Positions 50,369 to 60,839 of a stretch of 64,000 bases of DNA are shown piece after piece. Below the pieces are notes generated by a model that made no database searches, had not been told where the DNA came from, and saw only the letters and a list, made by a program, of their open reading frames with translations. The position numbers and the translations under genes are program-made. Each line of letters starts with the position of its first letter. Position 1 is the first letter of the stretch. The stretch covers positions 705,818-769,817 of the forward strand of contig NC_090611.1 of NCBI RefSeq assembly GCF_004359215.1, given 5' to 3'. This stretch comes from Bremia lactucae (lineage: Eukaryota; Oomycota; Peronosporomycetes; Peronosporales; Peronosporaceae).

Positions 50369-52075
50369 TCACATGCGAAAGACACCAAACTTTGTTTCCT
50401 GAGGCTTAGAATTTAGCGCCACACTAAGACTCAGTCCTAGCACTTTACGCGTGTCCTTGGGATCAATAATGCCATCATCCCATAGACGTGCTGTCGAGTA
50501 ATAAGCGGAACTCTCCAGGGCATACTTGTCCAGGATCGGCTGTTTAAAAGTGGCTTCTTGTTCCGCAGACCAGGCCTCTTGACGTAATTCGTAATTGTCA
50601 CGCTGCACTTGAGCCAATACACCAGCAGCCTGCTCGCCGCCCATGACTGAGATGCGAGCATTTGGCCACATGTACAAGAAGCGAGGAGAAAAAGCACGGC
50701 CGCACATACCATAGTTTCCAGCCCCGTACGACCCGCCGATAATGCACGTGATCTTAGGAACCTTCGTATTCGCAACAGCCATCACCATTTTCGCTCCATC
50801 TTTTGCAATACCACCGTGCTCAGCTTTTTTTCCAACCATAAAGCCCGTGATGTTTTGCAAAAACAACAGTGGAATGCCCCTTTGACTACAGAGCTCAATA
50901 AAATGCGCAGCTTTGACCGACGATTCCGAGAAAAGAATCCCATTATTGGCAACAATCCCCACGGGATTCCCATACAAGTGTGCAAACCCAGTCACCATCG
51001 TCACTCCATACTCCTTTTTAAACTCATCAAAGCGACTGCCGTCCACAATGCGAGCAATAACTTTCCTCACATCAAAAGGTTTGCGGGAATCCACAGGGAT
51101 GATGCCACTTAATTCATCGGGCGAAAACCGTGGCTCTTCGACTTTCGTCTGCGTGACACTAGGCTCCGGACGATAGTTAATATTGCTGACAATCCGTCTC
51201 GTAATATCGAGTGCGTGGGCATCGTTATTGGCATAATGATCAATCACGCCAGACGTGCGGCAATGGACATCAGCGCCTCCCAATTCCTCGGGCGTCACAA
51301 TTTCTCCCGTTGCCGCTTTAACTAGCGGTGGACCGCCAAGGAAAACTGTTCCATTTCCCTTCACAATGACACTTTCATCCGACATGGCGGGAACGTACGC
51401 GCCGCCAGCAGTGCAGCTTCCCATGACAACAGCGATCTGAGGAATGCCCAACGCCGACATTGTGGCTTGGTTATAAAATACTCGTCCAAAATGGTCGCGA
51501 TCTGGGAAGATCTCGTCTTGCAGCGGCAAAAAAGCACCGCCCGAGTCCACGAGATACACGCATGGCAGCCGATTTTCCTGTGCAATCTCCTGGGCTCGGA
51601 GATGCTTCTTAACTGTAAGAGGAAAGTAGGTGCCACCCTTGACCGTCGCATCGTTGCCTAAGACCATGCATTCGACACCACTGATGCGGCCAATGCCCGT
51701 GACGATGCCAGCGCTAGGTACGTCTCCGCCGTACATATCGTAGGCGGCCAATGGTGACAGCTCCAGGAAGGGCGAGCCAGGATCCAAAAGCGAGTCAATT
51801 CGGTCACGTACAAGCATTTTGAGTCGAATTTCGTGGCGCTTTCGAGCAGCTTCGCTACCTCCCTGGCGCGCTTTCGCCACGCGCTCTCGCAGCTCGAGTG
51901 TGAGCTTGGTCATATGCGCATCGGACTCCACAAATGCGGCCGACTTTAGATTGAGAGCGCCATCCAGGACATTAGAAAGCGAGCCAATTATGCCAGCGTG
52001 TGATGCAAAAGTACAAGAAAGAGACACGGGGCAACGCGTCGGGGCGCGAAATCCCTTGCATAGCTTTAATAGCAT
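50369..52075 (-). CDS. MCCB: Methylcrotonoyl-CoA carboxylase beta subunit, mitochondrial
   Basis: 568 aa in a single exon, the usual size (about 560). A basic N-terminal stretch ([20 protein letters not shown]) is consistent with a mitochondrial presequence. Carboxyltransferase domains follow with [91 protein letters not shown] and [21 protein letters not shown]. This combination ([23 protein letters not shown]) marks MCCB rather than propionyl-CoA carboxylase. It transfers the carboxyl group from biotin to methylcrotonyl-CoA in leucine degradation in mitochondria; its biotin-carrying alpha partner is not in the window. Confidence 0.96.
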   Translation of the reverse strand: MLLKLCKGFRAPTRCPVSLSCTFASHAGIIGSLSNVLDGALNLKSAAFVESDAHMTKLTLELRERVAKARQGGSEAARKRHEIRLKMLVRDRIDSLLDPGSPFLELSPLAAYDMYGGDVPSAGIVTGIGRISGVECMVLGNDATVKGGTYFPLTVKKHLRAQEIAQENRLPCVYLVDSGGAFLPLQDEIFPDRDHFGRVFYNQATMSALGIPQIAVVMGSCTAGGAYVPAMSDESVIVKGNGTVFLGGPPLVKAATGEIVTPEELGGADVHCRTSGVIDHYANNDAHALDITRRIVSNINYRPEPSVTQTKVEEPRFSPDELSGIIPVDSRKPFDVRKVIARIVDGSRFDEFKKEYGVTMVTGFAHLYGNPVGIVANNGILFSESSVKAAHFIELCSQRGIPLLFLQNITGFMVGKKAEHGGIAKDGAKMVMAVANTKVPKITCIIGGSYGAGNYGMCGRAFSPRFLYMWPNARISVMGGEQAAGVLAQVQRDNYELRQEAWSAEQEATFKQPILDKYALESSAYYSTARLWDDGIIDPKDTRKVLGLSLSVALNSKPQETKFGVFRM

Positions 52076-52572
52076 CGTCGCTACGGAGAACTTGAGGAGT
52101 GGGCAACGTTGAAGCCTTGCACAAATATCCCTGTTAGATTAAATGCATAATTTGGATAGAATTGACAATATTTGGCTATTGTGAATGCTTGACTAAATTA
52201 GAGCGGAAAACAAAATTTATTTAACAAGGCTCGTGACACCCACCATCTCCACAACATCCGAAATTCCGTGTTTTACGTTGAGCAGCTGCCGTCGGACTTC
52301 CATCGGTCGTATGTTTCGAGCAAAGTGATATTCTGGCATACAACTCTCAAGTCGTCATCTGTTTAAACAAGACAGAAATCCCGTCCAATCTGATCAAAGG
52401 TTTCAAATTGCAACAAGTATCTTCCATCCGATTTTTACGGGTCCAATACGGATTGGTTAAAATGCTAACAACAACACTATTTTATGTCGAATTTGCATTT
52501 CTAAGTCGTCCCCTCAGTCCCAGGTCTGCCCGCTTCCTCCTTCTACCATCCGGCCATTAAAACATCGCTAAT
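52076..52572. promoter_or_regulatory. Divergent intergenic region between MCCB and the DUF3228 gene
   Basis: 497 bp between two start codons on opposite strands; both promoters must lie here. No specific motif identified. Confidence 0.4.
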
Positions 52573-53517
52573 ATGCTCCTCGCGCACCTACGGAAAACGG
52601 CTACTGTGACTCGCAGATTCCAAGCTCGCGAATTTGCAAGCATGCTTGGATCGTTCACAAACAAAATGGAAAAAGAGGCTGCTGGGGCCTCACCGTCTCA
52701 TTCGCGCGGTGACATCGTGCTCGGTTCGCCACAAACAAGAATTTGATATCGTGTAAGTAAACCAATTGACAATGATTGCAATGGTTTTTGCAGATGGATT
52801 TGCAAAGCGCCAATTTCAAGATAAGACATACGCTGGCACGCGGCTCGATTATGACGAGGATGAATTTGTAAAGAAGGTGAACGAAATTTACGAATCAAAC
52901 AACAAACAGCTAGTAGACGGGTGCGCTTTTATAACCATACGACATTTGGTTGAAAATGATTGACGTGCCTGTGCGTAACTGCGTAACCACAGGTATGCCC
53001 CTTTCTGCAAACACCTCTTTGTCAAAAACTTCACAGGTGCTCGCCACACCATGGTGCCGATTACGCAAGCCAACGCTCATTTGCTCATGTCGGATTACGA
53101 AGCCCGCGCGAAATATGAGCTTCCAGTGTACGTTGTTGCTACTCTAATGCGCTTCTATACTTGAAATAGTACTCACTGATGCTATATTGCTGCAGCTTAA
53201 CCCGTTGGTTTCCTAGCCACAGCGTAACTCCGCGAGTAGCCGAGTATCTCGATATCATTCTCTACAGCCGGGACCAAATCATGAAGGAGAATGAAGCAAT
53301 GGATTTACCAGCAGATCCGTCCCATGTCGATGCTCCGTGGGGCATTGTGTCGATCAAGGCACAGGACGTGGATCACGAGCTCCCAATGAAGCCCATTACC
53401 ATGATGCGAAATGCGATTGGAAAAGAGCAGGGGGGCTCTGGCGTTCCCATTGATCGGGATGAGTACATGAAGGCGGTCGAGTATTGGCGAAACCACGTCA
53501 CGATTAAGAAAATGTAG
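52573..53517 (+). CDS. DUF3228-family protein with an apparent frameshift in exon 1
   Basis: Exons as read: 52573-52752, 52794-52920, 52993-53127, 53196-53517. Exons 2-4 join in frame and carry the family features YAPFCKHLF, VPITQANAHLLMSDYEARAKYELPV, RVAEYLDIILYSRDQI, WGIVSIKAQDV and ITMMRNAIGKEQGGSGVPIDRD. Exon 1 (start MLLAHLRKTAT) meets an in-frame TGA at 52744, yet the canonical donor GTAAGT at 52753 would be in the right phase if one more base were present just before. With one base restored the protein would be about 254 aa. Either a sequencing error or a disabled gene. DUF3228 function is not established. Confidence 0.7.
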
Positions 53518-53701
53518 TCCCTCCGAGTAGAAACGGTGTGCTAGACACAAATATCCGCGCTATGTCTTAACAGCTTTGACGATGCTTATACTCCATTAAA
53601 CAAGAATGACTAATGTCTTAATTTCTGCTTATAGTGTGATATGTATTGTAGTTTATATTTGTCGCACGTGTTGAAAAAACATAATTTTTTACAGAAAACA
53701 T

Positions 53702-55111
53702 TTAGCATGTGTTTGTCTTCTGAAAGTCTTCCCAAGCATTATTCAGTGCAGCAAAAACGCGTTCCGCAATGAGCAATTGCTCTGCATTCCGTCCCCCAGC
53801 TTTGTCCGGATGAACGACAATCATAGCCTTGCGATAGTGTTTCTTGACGTCATTTGGCTGAAGAAGCTTGCCCATATTCACTTCAGTCCATTTGCAGTCG
53901 TCCCACATGACTTGATGCATCGTCGACAGCAGCGTGCGAATATTCTTCACGCGACCATTATCCTCAGCCCATACTTTCAATCGAGGGCCAATCACCGAGT
54001 TCGCAGTATCCTTCATAGCCGCCATGTTCAAAACCGCTTCTTCGCGTTTTCGCAAGTTCTCGCGCGCACGGTCGACATCTCGCTGGACTTGGCGTTCCCG
54101 TTCTAACATGGCCCGACGGACTTTGTCACTCTTGGTCGACTTGTCCACTAAATTCGGATTGTATACGTTCGAGCCGTCGGACGTGGATTGCGAATGCTCC
54201 TCCATTTCCGCCATTGTCACAGGACCGACAGTCTGCCCATTGTCGTCTTCAAACTTGGGCGAATCCTGAGGCATCGCTTTGGGTAAAGAAGGCGAAGCTG
54301 CCTGTGTTGTACAAGCAGCTAGCGGGTCCATGGAGTTTAAGAATTGCGATGCAGCATTCGCTGACGTAGCCATTGCATCGTTCCAGCCACTGTCACTCAT
54401 TAGATTCACATCCTTCGCTACTGGCGAGAGTATCGGGGCAGCCGCAGAGCCAATAGGTGCTTGCCTATCGCCAGATAAGAAGTCTTCAAGAACTGGCTCT
54501 TTAACTCCCTCGGTTCGATTCGGCGACATGCTACGTCGCGACTCGTATCCGCCTTCACTATTCTGTGTTTGATCGGAGTACTTTGCTGGCCGATTCTGTT
54601 CGTACGCCGGAAGTGAGGACGATCGATGGTAGCTGCTGCTTTCACCTAATGAATTGACTGTCTGTGAATTACTAAGACCGTCACCAACAGAGCTCGAGCT
54701 TCCATGAAGCTTTGATAGGGGACTGCCACTTGCCCACTTAAATACAGGGCGGCGACGAAAGACGATACCAGTTTTTTCCGGCCGCTCGAGTCGCAGCAGC
54801 TTGCAGATCACACGACCGCCCGCGAGTGGAACCTTTTGTGAAGACTGGGTGATGTCTAGCCAGTAAAATGTATTACCTTTACTACTATTCAGACGAAAGC
54901 GGAAATGGAAGGCCGTCAGATTGCGCAGCGGAAACCCACGCAATACGTCTGCAAGCGTCACGTCGCTCGAGGAGACGGCCGTCAGTCGGAAAGCATTTGG
55001 ATGGGCGCGATCCTCACCTTCTTCACCCTGTAGATGGTAGAATACCCAAATCCCGTTCTCCATGGCGATTGTGCGGACCGAAGGCTCTCCACGACGATAC
55101 GAGATGTCTCC
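53702..55111 (-). CDS. Auxilin-like J-domain protein
   Basis: From Met 55063 it gives 453 aa; the frame is open upstream to 55111 (GDISYRRGEPSVRTIA), just after an acceptor-like CTATTTCAG, so a short 5' exon not identified here probably exists. N-terminal 120 residues form a compact domain (ADVLRGFPLRNLTAFHFRFR ... FYWLDI), weakly like a DIX domain. Next comes a long Ser-rich disordered region, a helical segment (ERERQVQRDVDRARENLRKR), and a C-terminal auxilin-type J domain with VWAEDNGRVKNIRTLLSTMH and HPDK at 418-421. Auxilins recruit Hsp70 to uncoat clathrin vesicles; here, Hsp70 co-chaperone activity is likely and clathrin binding unproven. Confidence 0.85.
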   Translation of the reverse strand, partial: GDISYRRGEPSVRTIAMENGIWVFYHLQGEEGEDRAHPNAFRLTAVSSSDVTLADVLRGFPLRNLTAFHFRFRLNSSKGNTFYWLDITQSSQKVPLAGGRVICKLLRLERPEKTGIVFRRRPVFKWASGSPLSKLHGSSSSVGDGLSNSQTVNSLGESSSYHRSSSLPAYEQNRPAKYSDQTQNSEGGYESRRSMSPNRTEGVKEPVLEDFLSGDRQAPIGSAAAPILSPVAKDVNLMSDSGWNDAMATSANAASQFLNSMDPLAACTTQAASPSLPKAMPQDSPKFEDDNGQTVGPVTMAEMEEHSQSTSDGSNVYNPNLVDKSTKSDKVRRAMLERERQVQRDVDRARENLRKREEAVLNMAAMKDTANSVIGPRLKVWAEDNGRVKNIRTLLSTMHQVMWDDCKWTEVNMGKLLQPNDVKKHYRKAMIVVHPDKAGGRNAEQLLIAERVFAALNNAWEDFQKTNTC

Positions 55112-55520
55112 CTGAAATAGAAGAGAACATTAGCATAAAATGCAATGTCCACCACACAACGAAACCTTACCGAACTTTAAAATTTTCAACACTGAAAGAG
55201 CACATTTTCCGATCGTGCAACAACACGTCGTTTGAAATATCGTGACACTAAATAAAAACTACTCGAAAAGTGCGCATCAGTCGTCTTAAATTGCTCAAAG
55301 GGTTTTGTGTTTCTGTTAATTTTGATTCCGAGGCTTTCGCGGAATTTCAAATAGCAATTTCAAAATTGAAAGACAAGCTGCTTGACCGAGTGTCGCCACT
55401 AGTAGTCATGTCTTTTACTACCTGCAAGTCTCCCAAAATATCTTACACTTTTATTAATTAGTTTTTAGAATGCCTTTTACTCTATACAATCATTAAGTCA
55501 AAAACTAAGAGGCTGGAATT
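55112..55520. other. Upstream of the auxilin-like gene, flank of Gypsy-4
   Basis: About 410 bp, probably containing the missing first exon and promoter of the minus-strand auxilin-like gene. A 63-codon plus frame at 55270 shows no domain. Nothing else recognised. Confidence 0.45.
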
Positions 55521-55939
55521 TGTAACGAGGTGTCCCGTTACATAAGTATTATTTCCTGACAAGAGGAGATGGATGGATTTGTACTTAAATCAGCCAATTA
55601 ATAGAGTTAATGTCTTATTGCATCTATTTCACCAAATTTGATATTATTGGAACTATTTGAGTCAAAATTAATATAGATACTAATTTTGTACTTCTTCATT
55701 TTCCTATCATAAACGATAGATAGAAGATCGTTACGTAGAAACTAAGTATACTAATACAGTTTTACGTTTTCTCAATTCTAAAGCCTTAGTCTAGACCCTT
55801 GAAGCTAAGTCCCCTTCGCTTCATACAAACCATTCTTTGTACTATTGTGTACGTGAAGTTCCAAGGCACCTCATCTACACTGTCATCAGTGTAAGATGAA
55901 CTAGTGCTTACCAGTACTAGAGAAAGATGCCCCGTTACA
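55521..55939 (+). repeat. Gypsy-4 5' LTR
   Basis: 419 bp, TGTAACGAGG...CCCCGTTACA. It shares blocks with 62491-62998: AGCTAAGTC/AAGCCCCTT, TGTACGTGAAGTT, GAGGCACC and CACTGTCATCAGTGTAAG-like sequence. Confidence 0.88.
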
Positions 55940-55960
55940 CCTGGTAGCACTTCGTAGTCC
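55940..55960 (+). other. Primer binding site of Gypsy-4
   Basis: CCTGGTAGCACTTCGTAGTCC directly follows the LTR. TGGTAGCACTT would pair with a tRNA 3' end (AAGTGCTACCA). Matching sequences abut the LTRs of Gypsy-2, Gypsy-3 and the LTR at 63368. I did not match it to a specific tRNA. Confidence 0.6.
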
Positions 55961-56059
55961 GTTCAACGGCCCACGTACGTTCCATCCAACACGGACATGT
56001 TGAATGAAGAAGGAGAGAGCTTTCAAGCCTCTCAAGAAGGCTATCACGCAACGCGTGAA

Positions 56060-56790
56060 AGGTTTACTCATTTGAATGACCTTAAATGGAGAGCGATCGA
56101 ACGGTTGAGCTCGGTCGTAGGCGGGCCAGCCGTTGGCGCCATGCTGTATCTCTGAACACAGATTTACAACATGCGGCCTTACCCGAGTTTATTCAACACG
56201 AACTCGACGGAATCTAACAGAAAGTAACCTTGCTTCACCAGTAAGGCTCTCAACACACACAGGTGTTGAGAGAATAGGGTGCTCAACAACTAGAACTGTT
56301 GAGACAGCAGCATTTACATGCTGCTAGCGGCCGACGCTTCCATGTCGACCTAAAAGCTTAAGGATAGAAATCTCTAAGTTTAACGCAGTCGAAGGCGACT
56401 CTTTTTTAAGACGGTTCGTCGAATTAGACGACGCCATAGAAGCTCGCCGCATCAGTGATGATGCGACGAAAGTGAAATTTGGCATGTCCAACTTAGCCGG
56501 ACGTGCCAAATTTTGGGCCTCGGGGCTCAAAATCACAACCCATTAGTTTTTGGGTCATTGAGGTTCTTAAGACCCGGCTGAGACAAACATTTGAGCCGCC
56601 ACGTGCCAAATTCAGGGCTCGGGCCGAGCTCCTGGATTTGAAGCAGGGCAAGCGTGATCTACACGCTTATGCCCAACATACACGATACCTGGTCAGTTGT
56701 ATCGTGACTTATCCTATTGATGAACACACACAGGTTACTGTGTTCGCCAGGAGTCTAACAGACGGTCCTGTCAAGATCACACGCGAGCCG
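56060..56790 (+). pseudogene. Gypsy-4 Gag N-terminal half
   Basis: Plus-strand pieces: LNDLKWRAIERLSSVVGG (about 56080), ISKFNAVEGDSFLRRFVELDD (about 56360-56430), MSNLAGRAKFWASGLK (about 56480-56530) and LDLKQGKRDLHAYAQHTRYL...ARSLTDGPVK (56630-56780). It resembles Gypsy-2 Gag. It breaks off after DGPVK; the part that should follow (LFRLE...) is at 60467 on the other strand. Frameshifts and stops present. Confidence 0.8.
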
Positions 56791-56866
56791 GTCGCACTGA
56801 AAATAAAACCGAGTCAGCAGAAAATAACCTGCTGACTCGGTTTTATTTTCAGTGCGTCCGGCTCGC
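56783..56866. repeat. Fold-back palindrome at the Gypsy-4 inversion breakpoint
   Basis: Left arm 56783-56820 and right arm 56829-56866 are reverse complements over 38 bp with one mismatch; the spacer is 8 bp (AAAATAAC). The right arm is the pol linker within the inverted segment; the left arm is a short inverted copy of it, abutting gag. This structure is typical of template switching or hairpin-mediated inversion. Confidence 0.92.
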
Positions 56867-59800
56867 ACTGCGGAGATATCAATCTCTTCATTATTGAGAA
56901 TGTTATCATTCTCATTATAATACTGTTTTCGATGCTGAGTCTTTCAGCACTCGTTGTCAAAGTCAGTAATAGCATTATTATTATTACTGAGATTGTCCAC
57001 TTCAATGTTAATTACATCAATATCGGTATCCTTCGCATTCACATTAGTGCTAATGCGTGATGAGCAAGAGCTATTTGCTCCCTCCTTAAATAAGAGTCAC
57101 TCTCAAACAAGGTATACGTGGGTGGCGTAAGCCATTCACGAAAAATGGTGTATGCTTTGTAGAAGGATGCACTAAAAGAACTCGCTCCAACTCTTAAAAT
57201 AGTGGACGTATCCGGGAAATATCTCTTGGAGAATTCGGTTTGCTCGCGCCGTCTGACCATCTGTTTCAGGATAAACAGAGGTTCACATTTTCAATTGTGT
57301 TTTAAGTGATTTGAACACTGTTTGCCAAAATTCCGCCGTGAATCTAGGGTCTCGATCTGAGACCAGTTCGCGAAGTAACCCTTGGAGTCGAATCATCTAT
57401 CCAACAAAGACACGAGCACAGCCTTTGGCTGTGATCGACTCCGGTGCTGCAGTAAGATGTACCATTTTATTGAAACGATCAACAAAAACAAGAATACCAT
57501 TGTTCTTATGTTCGTCTTCAGGAAATCCTAAGACGAAGTCCATGGATACAGACTGCCAACACTCTGCCGGAACAGGCAGAGGTAAACTAAGCCAGCGCGT
57601 ATTTCATGACAGGAAGCTCCTTGTCATGCATTAGATAGTTGCGTTCAGCTGGTTAAAGCTGACGCGATTGATAACAGACGACGCGGCTCTGCGCCGTCTG
57701 TGTCATATTGCATTAACGCACAGCCGATTGCAAAATCGCTGGCGTCACGGACCACATAAAAGGTCGGTCTTGGTCAACAATCGCCAAGATTGGCGATTGC
57801 ATCAAATTTTTCTTGATATTCTCGAAGGAACGCTGACAATAGCTTTCCATGGCCACTTTACATTTTTCTTCAACAAAGAAAAAAAGACGTGCTGTGATTC
57901 GGCCTTAATTGTGGAGTACTTGTGCAGGTATGCCGCTAAGCCTAGGAACTTTCTAAGTCTCTTTACATCGACTGGCACAGGCCAATCGGTGATCGCCTTG
58001 ATCTTTTCTGGATCCGAGCGTACGCCGTGTTTACCCACGGTGCACCCAAGAGGTGGTATTTCGGTTGCAGCGAATAGACACTTCGTGAGATTTGCATACA
58101 ACGTGTGCTTACACATAAGTGGGAACCTTTCGGACGTGATTACGATGCACTTCAACATCCGACTTTTCATTTATGGCTCTGCTATGAACGAAGACGTCAT
58201 CAAGATAACTCGGTGCAAAATCCCGCACCAATCTTAACAGATTGGTTGCACATATGTTGAACGTTGGAGGGGATTACAAAGCCCGTGTGACATAACTTGC
58301 CATTCCCATTGTATTCGGCTTGATGTGCTTACTTATGTGAACGGGATATCCTGTTCACGCATAAAATCTGATAGAATTCATCCATCAGATCCATTTACGA
58401 AAAGATAGTACTTTTTGACATACCAATAATGATTACGTCTTTTTGTGGTATCGGCGTTTGAGCTGGTACTGTTGCAGCGCTCAATTTATTGAGCGCATGC
58501 ACAATCCGCCATCTTCCTGTTGCTTTACGCAAACAGAAGGTCGGAGAGCTATGTGTGTAAGTTGATTCGCTCACAATGGCCCGCTGCTTAGCGATCGGCA
58601 AAGAATTTTTCGATCGCTAATAATTGTTCACGAGGCAATGGCCGTTGCTTCATGCCTTAGTACTTCGAACCTGGAGTTAGGTCGATTTGGCGTCGAGTGA
58701 CTTTATCCTTCGGCAACTCGCACGATACTGATTCAGGGAAGACATCCTTAAATTTTAATAAATCCTTATATAGAGTATTTGTCTGCAAAGACTCCCACGA
58801 TTGGGACGTAAAACGTTCAATCCGAGCTTCTCATCGAGGACAGTTCCGTCCATCGATGAGCTGCTGAGAACCCGTTCGTTCTCAGGAAATATTATTGCTG
58901 ACCGAATATCGGCCACGTAGTTGTCATATATGACAAGTACGCAGATCTGCTTGACTTTGCCACTACGCAGATCACGCAGGAAGCGTTTTCGTTCAAGCGT
59001 TGGCAATTGAGTTATCTCCGAGGCGCTATGTAAATGCGCCTACACTCGATTCATTGTTTACTGAGACATTTATTGTCTCAGTTTCCTCTATATTACTTAT
59101 TTTCAAAGGTACCTGGGAACCTTTGACCACAGGTTTCCGAGGATTTATTCCACAGATTGTTGGGGACCTTTTCCCTTAAGTTTTGTTTGAGGAGTATATC
59201 CCCAACTGTCTCTAGCTGAGGTTGCGAGACCACAGCGAGATCCTCTACGATCGACTCTGTAGTCGATCTAGGACTTTCGCACTGCCTCTTATAGACGGGC
59301 GTTTTAAACTTTCTTAAATGTTGTTTTTCAAGCAAGCATCCATGTTTTGTACCTCTCAACTTATTCGAGTGGTCGAACCAATGCCTCTGCTTGTGCAAAG
59401 TCGTCGGTAGCTATGTCCACGTCGCAATGGTTGACCTTCGACGATGCGTATGCTTGTGCACAGCCGTCGAGATCTAACTCCGCAGTGTGATTAGTATTTA
59501 CATTGAGGTCTTGTGCAGTCATGCAAACGACCGGACCACAAGTGAGGCCATCGCACTCACTCGAAAGACATCCTCACGCTTGTGGACGCTCCAAGACATT
59601 TATCAGTTGGCCATCTGATGAACAAGAGACAGGGGTGCGGGCAGCGTCGCGGCTGGATGCTGCCAATTTATACGTGGCTCGTACTTTCTGGGCCATAATA
59701 ATCCCAGGATTGAATCAAATTTGTCATCCAAATCTAGTACGATGGAATCATAATCGTACTGTTCACCCTTTATTGTGTATAGGATTCCAGCTGCACTTTT

Positions 59801-60467
59801 TTTACTGTTACAGATGCGCCGGTTGCTAGGCGCACTGTCATCTCGTTCGAGGGATATCGCGCTCAACGAACTTGAGCCTGCAATCTTCTAGCGGTTGGCG
59901 TCGAATAAAGCTGTTCTACTCCCCACTATCGACTAGGGACTTTAGTTTCAAATTCTTTGCCACTACAATTGTCAGGGTGATGAGGTTAACCTCAAGTTAC
60001 ACGCAAGATTTATGTGTGAGGAGCAACTTTAGTCAAAAGGCCTGCAAATTCTTTTGACGTTGCTGTATCAGTAGGGCACTCCGCACCTACTAACCCCGAC
60101 TGTTTTTGACGATAGGCCTCGCCTTTGCGAATTCGCTACAGTGTCGGATCCGCATCCTCCGCTGTTCCTAGCGGGAGGTCGATCTTTTCGCTCAGTGTCT
60201 CTAGGCACTGGCCGTAGACCACTACACTTATAGGCGTAGTGGTCCATCTTCTGACAAAGATTACATTATTGTAATCGTTTGTAACTTGTAGAGCGAGGTT
60301 TCTCGCTATCTACACACGAGAGATCTATGGGTCTTGGGCCTCCATTTTCTTGTCATCTTGGTGGACGAAATGCACCCGAGTGAACGAGAGCCTGTTTCAG
60401 GCTAAAGTCCTCTTGTTCCGCTACAGAGATCGCTTGGTCTGGCGTCTCTATTTCGAGCCGGAACAGC
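56840..60467 (-). pseudogene. Gypsy-4 inverted segment: Gag C-terminus, protease, RT, RNase H remnant and integrase
   Basis: On the minus strand, in order: Gag C-terminal LFRLEIETPDQAISVAEQED (about 60465-60400); protease-RT linker with DDKFDSILGLLWPRKYEPRI (59866-59603); pre-RT region with LERKRFLRDLRSGK (59006-58755); RT start FCLRKATGRWRIVHALNKL (58601-58395); RT end GKHGVRSDPEKIKAITDWPVP and LRKFLGLAAYLHKYS (58170-57802); RNase H traces; integrase remnants and REWLTPPTY (57600-57039); and the acidic pol linker to the palindrome. Deletions (for example within RNase H) and frameshifts throughout. Confidence 0.8.
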
Positions 60468-60760
60468 GGCGGACTGACAGAAACGGAACTCTGACAAAAA
60501 TGGAAGAGCAAACATGCTCTAAATTAATGTAAATGACCTAGTCCTACTGTCTACGGCAAACTTACCATAACGCGTAGTGACCAATGTAGGCAGTTATAAA
60601 TTACTGCCCAGGTATATCGGCCCCTTTCGTGTACTACATCGCCAAGGCAATGACTACACGATCGAGCTGCCTCGTAGAATGCGTACGCATCCTACGTTTT
60701 ATGTTGGGCGTCACCGCCAGTACCATCGTTACGAGGCTTCTTCCGATTTTAAATAACACC
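60468..60760 (+). pseudogene. Gypsy-4 Pol C-terminal tail
   Basis: The plus strand reads QKRNSDKNGRANML, then NVNDLVLLSTANLP, RVVTNVGSYKLLPRYIGPF, RVLHRQGNDYTIELPRRMR and THPTFYVGRHRQYHRYEASS, the Gypsy integrase tail and chromodomain-like end, with three stops. It begins exactly where the inverted segment ends. Confidence 0.87.
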
Positions 60761-60839
60761 GAAACGGTCCAGGGCATCCGCCAAAGCCTGATAGTTCCGA
60801 GCCAAAGCCTTATTGTCTCGGAACAGAGTCTGATAAGAT

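Noticed and set aside
55140..55215. Exon starting ATG-TGC-TCT at about 55200 on the minus strand as the first exon of the auxilin-like gene
   Set aside because: Its GTAAGG donor would join in the wrong phase to the exon starting at 55111.
56503..60532. A Gypsy element nested inside another Gypsy
   Set aside because: No LTRs border the inner part, and outer and inner parts complement each other exactly (gag and pol each cut once). An inversion of one element explains all pieces.
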